A stretch of 64,000 nucleotides of DNA from Helicostylum pulchrum. Lineage: Eukaryota; Mucoromycota; Mucoromycetes; Mucorales; Mucoraceae. A program made the position numbers and the translations under genes. Below the pieces are notes generated by a model, which saw only the letters and a list, made by a program, of their open reading frames with translations, searched no databases and was not told the DNA's origin. This document shows, one piece after another, positions 55,090 to 64,000 of the stretch (position 1 is the stretch's first letter; every line of letters starts with the position of its first letter). The stretch is taken from contig JAIXMO010000053.1 of NCBI GenBank assembly GCA_025677825.1, positions 119,783 through 183,782 on the forward strand, written 5' to 3'.

Positions 55090-55645
55090 AATTTAATTGA
55101 ATTAAAAAAAAATGCTCTTGTTTTCCTTCATTTTAATATATAATTATTTAGCACTGAAGAATTATAAAACATATATGAATGTTCATAAACCGCATTCTTA
55201 AACATCTGAAATAACTTGGTCATTATACTAGGTTGTATAACTAATTATATCTTACTTTTGGTGTGGACTCAGAAGGAACTCATTTTACAGATAATTTCAG
55301 CGCCGAAGAACGATCCATCCATCTGTGTTGTACACTATTTTTAAGTTTTCGTCTCCCTCTCCCGCGACACTAGCCCAAATATGGATTTTTTTTTTTTTTT
55401 TTGCTGATCTGATGGTGATGGTGGTGGAATAGGTTGGGGGGTGAACAACATTCCGCAGGAATTGATAGTAACAAATAAAATAAAATAGGCCGTGTAAAAA
55501 AAAAAAAATAAGAAAATCAACCGAACTGGTTCTGCCCCCCCTTTTTTTTATATGCTATAAGGTCTCTCTCTTTTTTTTATTTTTAATAGCATGGAGCTCT
55601 TTTTCTTTTTTCCCTTTTCTTCCCTTTAAAATACTCCTTAAAAAA
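55090..55645. other. Promoter region of CDC4
   Basis: About 550 bp, ending in a pyrimidine-rich tract (CTCTTTTTCTTTTTTCCC) just before the CDC4 start. No other gene recognised. Confidence 0.5.
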
Positions 55646-57628
55646 ATGCAAGTTAGCGACTCTTCACCGTTACATTCACCTTTACCCAACGATCTTAATC
55701 CAAACCTGATTCAAATAACACTTCATCCCAGTTGTTCATCTATTCAACAAGTTGAAAATAATCACTTGAAAGAGTTGAATACGGTAAAAAAAAATAAACA
55801 AACAAAATGAAAATCGTAACCTTTGATTTTTTAAAAGAATTTCTTTATATAGGATAATGAAACAAGTGTAACATCGAACAATACGACAAGGTCAGGGTTT
55901 TCTTGCTTTGATACAGCAATATCATCAAGTTGTTCTTCGTCTTCTTCATCTTCTTCTTCTTCACCTCGAAAGAGGTCAGTTACATGTGATGCAAAGATAA
56001 ATTCAGGATATAAAAGACCGAGAAAACTCATAAAGATGAACCAAGAGATTTCATTAAAAGACATTGCGACCAATACACTTATAGACAACAACAGTACGTT
56101 AAACGCACTGTGGCAATTACCATCGATGATTCAAACATTCGATACAGTACCTTCTCATTTAAAATCGTACCTTTTATTTCAGCTACTAAAACGATCGTCA
56201 ACCAACACCCTTCAATTTATAAACTCCGTCATTATGCCTGTTTTAAAGCATGATTTTTTATCCACTTTACCAATTGAAATATCACGACGTGTGACAGGAT
56301 GCTTGGACGCCTTTTCACTTGCTAAAGCATCTTGCGTAAGTAAAAGCTGGAAATCGATTATCGATGCAGATAGCAATTCATGGAAGCTACTGCTTATTAA
56401 GGACGGATATACATGTATAGATCCAGTATTGAACACGACTAGCACAGACTATAAATGGCTTTATGCAAGGCATCATACATTAAAGCAAAACTGGGTCCAT
56501 GGCAGAGCAACTGAAATTGGATTTAAAGGACATGATAAATTTGTTGTTACTTGCTTGCAATTTGATAATGAAAAGATCGTATCGGGTGCGGATGATTCGC
56601 ACGTTAATATTTACTATACTGATACGGGGAAAAAACGTATGACATTAGAGGGACACGAAGGTGGTGTTTGGGCATTACAGTATGTTGGAAACACGTTGGT
56701 GACGGGTTCGACGGATAGGCGTGTACGTGTATGGGATATGGAGACTGGCAAATGTACGCATATCTTTACCGGTCATACTTCAACTATACGTTGTTTACTT
56801 TTAACAAAAGGATCTCAGCCGATGATCGTTACTGGATCTCGTGACTCTACATTGCGGGTTTGGAAACTGCCTGACCCAAAGGATGCACAAGGTCATTACC
56901 ATGGTAACGGAGATAACCCATACTTTATTCATTCGCTTGTTGGGCATCGACAATCTGTACGAGCTATTGCAAACCACGACAATATCATTGTCAGCGGTAG
57001 TTATGACAACACAGTTAGAAGCTGGGATATGAATACAGGTCGAATGATTCATTTGATGGAGGGACATACGCAAAAAGTGTATTCGGTGGTAATTGACGCG
57101 GAAAGAAATCGATGTATGAGTGGAAGTATGGATTCTTCAGTGCGTATTTGGGATTTAGAAACTGGCGATTGTATCAAGAGATTAGAGGGGCACACTGTAC
57201 TGGTTGGATTACTGGGTTTGACAAATAAATATCTAGTATCTGCTGCTGCAGATTCCATTCTAAGAGTATGGTCACCAGATACAGGTATATGTAATCATGC
57301 ATTATCTGGACACGGTAATTCTATTACTTGCTTTCAGCACGATGATCAGAAAGTCATTTCGGGCTCGGAAGGTGGTTTAAAAATGTGGGATATCAAGACT
57401 GGGAAATTCATAAGAGATTTAATTACTGAAGTAGATTGTGTGTGGCGTGTTGCATTTGATGGTAGAAGATGTGTAGCTGCAGTACAAAAGTAACTATCCT
57501 TTTTATGTCTGTCTGTATATATATATATATGTCTTTTCTAATACATTCTTTTCTTGTGCAGAAAAAATGAAACTTCCTTTCGCATATTAGATTTTGGTGT
57601 ACACAATATGTATAATTCTGATAATTAA
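55646..57628 (+). CDS. CDC4: F-box/WD40 SCF substrate receptor, Cdc4/FBXW7 type
   Basis: 613 residues from exons 55646-55783, 55853-57489 and 57562-57628. Recruits phosphodegron substrates (cyclins, CDK inhibitors) to the SCF ubiquitin ligase. A Ser-rich region (~80-90) and basic patch (SPRKRS, YKRPRKL) precede a dimerisation-like helix. The F-box is HDFLSTLPIEISRRVTGCLD, followed by CVSKSWKSIIDAD. The first WD repeats FVVTCLQFDNEKIVSGADDS and GHEGGVWALQYVGNTLVTGS match Cdc4 closely; seven to eight blades follow with GH...WD pairs. The last intron is required: without it the frame ends after AVQK, while the spliced exon adds NETSFRILDFGV, the expected final strand. Confidence 0.93.
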
Positions 57629-57788
57629 AAAAAAACTACTACTTACTTTACTTACTACTGCTTCATTTTATTTAAAAGGGCGAATACAAAATTAAAAAAA
57701 AAACCCTTTCTTTTTTTTCTTATTTTAATGCCCTTCATATATTTTATTTTTTAAAAAAAAAACAGATAATATATTATATTATATTTAA

Positions 57789-59373
57789 ATGCTTTCTAAA
57801 GTACCTTTAAGAAAAAAGCGAAATTTCAAAAACTTGACGCTTCAAAATTCACCTGTTGTTGTTGGTAGTTCACCTCCACCTTCTGAACCGACTACAGCTA
57901 ATGAACTCATCAAAACACCAGCATCTATAACAAACCCATCATCTGTTCTTGTCGATGCCAGAAATACTACACCCGATTATACGCAGCTATATGAACAACT
58001 GAGCGAATTGGAAATCGGACTCGAGTTACGGCTGGATCTGCGTCCAGAGGACTTTAAGTCTATAGATGAACTAGGTAGAGGAAACGGCGGGACCGTATGT
58101 AAAGTATTACATGTTAGAACAAATACTGTCATGGCAAGAAAGGTATAAAAGAAGCTTTACAACAAGAAAAATTTACATGATGATAAAAGATGATGATGGT
58201 TAAACTCTTTTTTTTTTTTTTTTTTTCTTTAAATATAGATTGTTCATGTGGATGCAAACATGAATGTACGAAAACAAATCATGCGTGAATTACAATTTAT
58301 GCACGATTGTAATTCAAAACACATTGTTAGTTTTTATGGAGCCTTTATGAATGGAGGAGATATTTCGATTTGTATGGAGTACATGGATGCTGGGTAGGGT
58401 TCAAACTCCTTTTTTTCTTTATTCCGTATATACTTATTATTTTAAATAGTTCGCTTGATCAGATTTATAAAAAGCATGGTCCTTTTCCGTTAGACGTATT
58501 AAAGAGAATTGCTTATGCTGTAAGTAAATGGAAATACAACATGTATACGAAAAAAAAGGGGGCGGTTTTTTTTTCTTACTTTTTTTATTATTATTTTAGA
58601 TTGTGGATGGTTTAATTTATCTTTATGATGAACATCGCATTATTCACAGAGGTTAGTTTTATATACGTGTGTTGTTGCGTTGTGTTGTGTATGTACTTAC
58701 ATATGTATACACAGATTTAAAACCTTCAAATGTGTTGGTTAACTCACAAGGTCAAATAAAGTTGTGTGATTTCGGTGTGTCAGGACAATTGATTAATTCG
58801 GTCGCAGATACATTCGTTGGTACAAGTTCATATATGAGTGTAAAGTATATATTACAACATGTGTCGAATTACTTTAATTAATTTTAATCTATACAGCCTG
58901 AACGTATTATGGGATCACCTTATTCTGTCAAATCTGATGTTTGGTCATTAGGTATTACATTAATGGAATTAGCACTAGGAAGGTTTCCTTTTCCTCCAGA
59001 AGGTACTCCTCTATCCATTTTCGAGTTACTCCAACATATCGTACACGAACCCGTTCCTGTATTTCCATCCAACAAAGCATATCCTGCTGATTTAACTGAT
59101 TTCGTTGCAAAATGGTATGTTTTATTTTTTTATTAGTGTATATACCTGTACTCACTGTCTCCCCCCTTTATATGTAGCTTAACGAAGGACGTTAAATTAA
59201 GAGCTACACCCAATGATATCATGGTAAGTGTGTGTTGCTAAGTAAACAGTAAAAACAAGAGTCAGAAACTAACTTTATTTCCGTAGAAACATCCATATCT
59301 CGTATCTGCTGCCACTGAAAAAGTAGATCTTGTAAAATGGGCCACAAGTATAACAACCAAGCAACGAGTGTGA
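57789..59373 (+). CDS. STE7: MAP kinase kinase, Ste7/Fuz7/Byr1 type
   Basis: 368 residues from eight exons: 57789-58142, 58239-58393, 58450-58519, 58600-58651, 58715-58839, 58897-59114, 59178-59223 and 59287-59373. Dual-specificity kinase of the mating/filamentation cascade. Gly-loop [15 protein letters not shown]. The catalytic Lys is less canonical: ARKVIHVDAN, where the usual AxKxI Lys is the first Lys here. HRD motif HRIIHRDLKPSN, DFG in [14 protein letters not shown]. Activation loop [17 protein letters not shown] carries the SxxxT phosphosites and matches Ste7 nearly word for word. An N-terminal basic stretch ([15 protein letters not shown]) is a plausible MAPK-docking site. Same strand as CDC4, 160 bp downstream. 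Confidence 0.93.
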
Positions 59374-59716
59374 ATAAAATTCCTCACCTCCCTCAGTATA
59401 TTTCATTTAAAAAAAAGGAAATCACTCCCACGTATAAATAAAAAAAATTGTAAAAAAGAGAGCAACATAATTAAAAACAAATTCATGTTACACATGCATT
59501 ATCTGACTTGACTTAAATTAATTAAAATTATTTTTTTACATTAAAACCTATACATTATTCTTTATTTTTTATATAAATGTGCAGCTATTTACAAATATAG
59601 TATCTTTAAATGTTTATTTCTACTGACATAAAAACTACTAGTACAAATTTAAAGCTGTTTTTCACTATTTCCTTATCGTTATCAATAAGAAGAGCGACAA
59701 TACCCGGTAAAATTTA
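59374..59716. other. Intergenic region
   Basis: About 340 bp of A/T-rich DNA between the MAPKK stop and the Tc1/mariner element. No gene recognised. Confidence 0.5.
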
Positions 59717-61377
59717 CAGGTGAAGAAAATAGGTTGGGTCACTAAAAAAAAATTTGGGCCAGCCAAAAAAAATTGGCCCGATAAAAATAAAAATGGGTCA
59801 CTTTTCTGAAAATAGGTCACTTCTGAAATGGGTCACTCTTTTCAGAGACGGTGGGACAGGGAAAAAGAGTCTTTGTCGTCATACTTCAATGATTTGTTTT
59901 ATTAGCATTACATCAGAGGCTTTATTCTGGTTACCGTTGTTCTTTTTTAAATTGTCTTTTGCTTTCTTTTTTTATTATAACATGAGCATCACTGACAGCG
60001 AAGTAGTTCCTATTATTGTCCAATCATACATGGATTGGGAAGGACCTGCAGCTACAGCAGCAGAAGAGAAACTGAAAAAACAAAAAGAGGTCAACAGGAA
60101 AGAAGCCCCAATAGGCGCTTCAAAACAAAGGGGTTCCTACGTAACAAAAAACGAACCTAAAGTCGTGAACCTAACTAATTTGATGCAAAAATTTGAGCAT
60201 ATGTCTATAAGAGAAGCGGCCTCAAAAGTTGGGTTGGCAAAGTCAACAGCCATACGCAAAATCAAAGAATGGAACGAACTGACAAATAGCTCTAACCAAG
60301 GAGTTTTTCCTGATACCATCAACAAAAAGGAGCACAAAGGCCGAAAGGTTATTCTTCAGGATGTTTATTTTCGAGTTACTAATTAACGAGCCAACCTTGA
60401 CAGTAGAGGCTGTTACTGATCAGCTTTGCGCGACTTTCAAGGATATTCAGATTACTCCCAGATCAGTAGCAACTCATATGAAAAATAAATGCCGTCTCAC
60501 TTATAAACGTATTGTGCCACAGTACTTCGCGCGGGACAATGAAAAAACTATTGTTAAAAGATACAACGAAGTCAACTCTTGGATTTCCCAAAAATTAGAT
60601 TTTTTTAATGATTGCATATTCATTGACGAAGCTGGATTCAACAGGAATATGCATCGCTCATATGGCTGGAGTGAAGTAGGAACTCCCTATAAAATTAAAG
60701 TTGAAACAAAGGGACCAAATGTGAGCATACTAGATGCTATTTCTAAAGACAGTATCATCACTCTTTCGCGAAAGGAAATCATTACTGTAGCTGCAGCTAG
60801 TAAAAGGCAGCGATTAGATGACACTCCAGTCGTAAAGAAAAAAGGAACAACTGGTAATGATTTTTTAGAATTTGTAGAACAAGTCCTCACCACAATTGAT
60901 ACGGTCGGCATGAGCTACAAATATTTGGTGCTTGATAATGCGTCTATCCATAAGTCAAATCTGGTTAAGGATTGGGTAGGACAACGAGGATATCAGCTAG
61001 TCTTTTTGCCACCATACTCTCCGTTTTTAAACCCTATTGAGGAGTTTTGGTCAAAGCTAAAAAGCGTCGTAAACAACGATCCGTCTTCAGTCAGACAAAA
61101 TTCAAATATCAGTGAACGTATCCGGGATGCATCTGTGCATATCAGCAAAGAAGACTGTCAAAGTTGGATATATCATTCTTTATCGTTCTGGCAAAGGTGT
61201 CTAGATTATGAAAAAGGATTATAAAAACTGACATTATATTTTGATTTAATAAAGAAAAGATCTTCCATTTTTCCTGTCCCACCGTCTTTGAAAAGAGTGA
61301 CCCATTTTCAGAAAAGTGACCCGTTTTCAAAAAAGTGACCCAATTTTATTAGTGACCCAACCTATTTTCTTCATCTA
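59717..61377 (+). mobile_element. Tc1/mariner-type element with long TIRs
   Basis: About 1.66 kb. The left end (CAGGTGAAGAAAATAGGTTG) and the reverse complement of the right end (TAGATGAAGAAAATAGGTTG) match for roughly 130-150 bp. Both include GGGTCACT, repeated GGGTCACTTTTCTGAAAA units and GACGGTGGGACAGG at the inner edge. The terminal bases have diverged and a clean TA duplication is not visible on the right side. Encodes a DD34E transposase broken by a frameshift. Confidence 0.85.
59982..61224 (+). pseudogene. Tc1/mariner transposase (frameshifted)
   Basis: The frame from ATG 59982 encodes MSITDSEVVPIIVQSYMDWE and an HTH region (MQKFEHMSIREAASKVGLAK, STAIRKIKEW). It reaches a TAA at 60384-60386. 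The remainder is in another frame overlapping from ~60361: ELLINEPTLTVEAVTDQL, ITPRSVATHMKNKCRLTYKR, then the catalytic segments FIDEAGFN, VLDNASIHKSN and PFLNPIEEFW. The spacing between second D and E is 34 residues. The two frames join smoothly in homology near 60375, consistent with a one-base indel rather than an intron. DDE residues are intact, so inactivation looks recent. It could cross-mobilise nothing by itself. Confidence 0.85.
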
Positions 61378-61990
61378 GAAAAAAAAATCAACCGGTCCAT
61401 TACACTGCTTAAAAATTGGCAATCGAGGTACAGTGCTTTCACTCTCAATTTACCGAATGTTTGAAAACTCTGGCCACTTTTTTGAATTATTTTGGACATG
61501 TGTGTGAGGATAAGTTGCCCAGAAAAATGAAACTAATTTGATCAGGTATTCGAAGCTAATTTTCCCTGCTTTTTGAAAATAAATTGCCCACTTTTTGATC
61601 GATTATCAAAGGTACTGTTAATAACTGAAGGGTTAAAAAACTAGAACTACTGAAGTTAGCAAAAGCATTAACAGAAAAGCTCTTCATCATATTTCCACAC
61701 TCAATCAATAGTTTCCATAAATACTTCAAAATATCTTTGAAAGCAAACACTAAAACGGAGTAACGCAAGTAACGCAAGTAACGAAAGTAACGCAAGTAAC
61801 GAAAGTAACTGGCCAATCATTTTTCACTAAAGTTGCTTATTTTTATTTAATTGATAAAGGTTCGTTGACAATAGTAAAGGAGAGTATTAATATCACAATG
61901 TTAACTCAAAGTGTGCGGCGATGAAAGGCCGTTTTTAGTGTTCAATAGGATGTAAATTCTTTGAAGCGCTAAATCCATGTATTCATCCAA
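61378..61990. other. Intergenic region with 10-bp tandem repeats
   Basis: About 610 bp. At ~61758-61810 the unit GTAACGMAA (9-10 bp) repeats five to six times (GTAACGCAAGTAACGCAAG...). Around 61470-61590, TTGCCCACTTTTTGA-like words recall the TIR vocabulary of the adjacent element. No gene recognised. Confidence 0.5.
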
Positions 61991-62882
61991 GGCAACAATG
62001 TGTTTTTCTTACTATATTAAAAAGTGAACTAACGCAATCATTTCTGGCATTGGTACTTGTACTAGTGGTGAGATCGAATCAGAATTGTAGATATGAACTT
62101 GCTTTGCCCAAAGCGTACTGAAAAGGGTGTAGTACGGTTCATTATCGCCTTTACCAAAGATTTCATCGCGAAAGTGTTTACTTGAGAACCCATCAATATT
62201 GATTTCGTGATCAGAGATATAATTATTAAAAGTAACTAAACACACTTACATCATAGTCAAAGACTAGTATACTAAATGAAGCTAAGTAATATAAACTGAA
62301 AGTATATCGTATAAATTACATCATAAAATGATATAATGTAAAGACATTAATGAATATAGCTTACTAAAAAATACTTAGTGTCTCTTTGGTAAAATGGTAT
62401 AAATACAATCTTAGAACAAAATTCTTATAATCCTTAGATCTCTTTTTATATAATAAAAACACTATTATCTAGTCTCACAGTATTTATACTTGACCCTCTA
62501 TTTTATTATATATCTTTAATTCTACATCCCATTTACCACAATTGATGACCAAAATAATTGGGAGAATTTTTGTTTGATCAAGTACATTCAACGAATATCG
62601 CATTAATCGTGCAATAAATTTGTGTGGTACCTTTTTCTGAATTTCTACTATGACAGGCGAAAGATTACTACTGTGGTTTTGAGGATAATATGTAATGTCG
62701 GTTTTTCTGTTGTTATTTTGCTCTGTAGGACCGTTGTGGTAGGCAGAACCGCAAATACCTCCATCAACAACAGATCTAACTACAATGTCTTTGACTTCAT
62801 CTGTGCGCAGTAATACTTTGCTGCGAGAATCACTTCCTGGTATAACTGGTAAGGACAATATACGTTTGAATATGTGTATCAA
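61990..62882 (-). pseudogene. PD-(D/E)XK-nuclease-like protein, copy 2 (fragmented)
   Basis: Two frames on the minus strand. 62484-62882 encodes IHIFKRILSLPVIPGSDSRS then GGICGSAYHNGPTEQ, NRKTDITYYPQN and SPVIVEIQKKVPHKFIARLM, RYSLNVLDQTKILPIILVIN. 62012-62245 encodes CLVTFNNYISDHEIN, then PYYTLFSTLWAKQVHIYNSD and PLVQVPMPEMIALVHFL. The D (KTDI) and ExQ (VEIQ) positions fit a PD-(D/E)XK core. The C-terminal WAKxxHIY segment also looks family-conserved. A ~240-bp gap separates the parts and no clean intron joins them. Related to 54386-55089. Likely a transposon-derived or multigene family remnant. Confidence 0.5.
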
Positions 62883-64000
62883 AGAAGGTTTCTTACCATA
62901 GTATAGACAGGAATTAGAGTATCATTTAAAAAAATCTAAAAAAACCAAGGGGATACAATTATTGTATATATAAAAAATAAAGTCAAGATATTTCTATTGA
63001 GAATATATTAGAGAATCATAAAGTTTTGTATACAGACCTTGTATTAAATTGAACTTTTTAATTTTAAGATAACAGGAAAAGAAGAAGAAAAACAAAACCA
63101 ACTAGGAATTAAGGGAAAAAAAGTGAATGGGGATGGAGGGAAGAAGTAAAAAAAAAAAAAAAAAGAAAAGAGAAAAGGAAAAAAAGGGTTCTTTTTATAC
63201 TGTTTTATTTCTTTGGAAATTAAAGGTAAAAAAGCAGTTGCCTTAAACTGAACAAATCTCCTAGTATTTTTGTGACACAAAAAAGCAACTCATAACCTTG
63301 TACGCAAATAATTTTGCTCTTATACCATTATCAAGTCATTCACAATATGAATAAATTAAAAAGTAAATGTAATGATAAGGTAATTATAATAGAATATAAT
63401 TAGATTATCATTGAAGAGGAAATGTGGTATCGCTAATCTGAGTTAAGAACAAATAAATTACCAATTGAATTACAAAAGAAAATGTAAATTGATATTACAA
63501 GTATAACAAAAGACGATTGATGAATATAAGTTTATTAAAAGAAAATAATAAAAGTATAAAGAATAATAAGGATATTAAACAGATATAAACTCTGAGGTTA
63601 TATTTATATCTGTTTTCTAGGTATTTATAATGATTTGAAGAATGATTTTAAGTCGGGTATATTTTATCTAACCTGTAGCATTGTTAAGTCATTACAGCAA
63701 AATAGTTTTTTTTTATAGCATAATAGATGTGTTCATCCTTTTTTTTTTTTTTTTTGCGCATTTTTTTTTTTTTTGCGCGCTAGATATGGTGGTTAAAATG
63801 TTGTGTAATGTAAAAAAAACTGGGAACCTCGTCAACCTCACGAGGTTCAGGTTTTTTCACCAAATATACTGTCGTCTGCGTCGTAAATAAGTAAAATAAA
63901 AAATAAAATTGTCGTATTTCGTATTCTGGCTACCCTCGCCATAAAATTGTCTATAAACTATAATTACATATTTTTTTTTTATTCTCAGGAATTTAATTTT
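62883..64000. other. Gene-poor window end
   Basis: About 1.1 kb, A/T-rich, with poly-A (63149-63165) and poly-T (63740-63775) runs. No tRNA-like, rRNA-like or coding signal was recognised. Confidence 0.5.

Noticed and set aside
1..64000. tRNA genes, CRISPR arrays, riboswitches, bacterial-type operons
   Set aside because: No tRNA B-box/cloverleaf was found by eye. Direct repeats are transposon ends or coding repeats, and the window is eukaryotic with GT-AG introns.

Overview
This window is nuclear DNA of a filamentous early-diverging fungus, most likely Mucoromycota (Mucorales-like). The DNA is AT-rich with many poly-A/T tracts. Genes have short GT-AG introns. The gene set includes fungal orthologues (CDC4, STE7-type MAPKK, CDC12-type septin, ABP1, PKA regulatory subunit) next to genes lost from yeasts but kept in early fungi, such as a base-exchange phosphatidylserine synthase and a HAUS6-like augmin subunit. 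The lineage call is inference from gene content and structure, not from a marker alignment.

Layout. 1-3.7 kb: cornichon cargo receptor (cut by the window edge), RPN12 and a TVP38/TMEM41-type membrane protein, all on the minus strand. 3.7-12.6 kb: gene-poor accessory DNA with an F-box pseudogene, a ~1.9-kb terminal-inverted-repeat element with an internal foldback (copy 1), and two head-to-head copies of an unknown acidic-protein gene. 12.8-25.6 kb: housekeeping block with a full MRP-type ABC transporter, PS synthase, THP3/LENG8, RPS26 and ABP1. 25.6-32 kb: second accessory island with a degenerate 18S rRNA fragment, foldback copy 2 (inverted), a decayed OTU-domain region, a LINE tail and a third acidic-gene copy. 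32-35.4 kb: small secreted I9-type inhibitor convergent with the HAUS6 gene. 35.9-37.2 kb: foldback copy 3. 37.7-53.6 kb: mitochondrial LEA-like protein, O-fucosyltransferase-like protein, RING protein, septin, PKA regulatory subunit, METTL21-like methyltransferase, a 101-residue orphan and catalase. 54.4-55.1 kb: remnant of a PD-(D/E)XK-like family. 55.6-59.4 kb: CDC4 and STE7-like genes in tandem. 59.7-61.4 kb: frameshifted Tc1/mariner (DD34E) element. 62-62.9 kb: second member of the PD-(D/E)XK-like family. The last kilobase has no recognised gene.

How genes fit together. Several genes belong to growth control and morphogenesis: cAMP/PKA regulation, a mating/filamentation-type MAPKK, an SCF substrate receptor, septin, actin-patch ABP1 and spindle augmin. 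They are not an operon and show no sign of common control. The most unusual content is in the accessory islands: a three-copy acidic-protein family whose copies are each broken differently, and a three-copy element whose inner arms can fold into a long hairpin. In two islands these lie in the same relative order, joined by a short shared linker, which suggests they were duplicated together. Exon coordinates were read by hand from splice sites and reading-frame continuity, and every multi-exon gene listed sums to an open frame.
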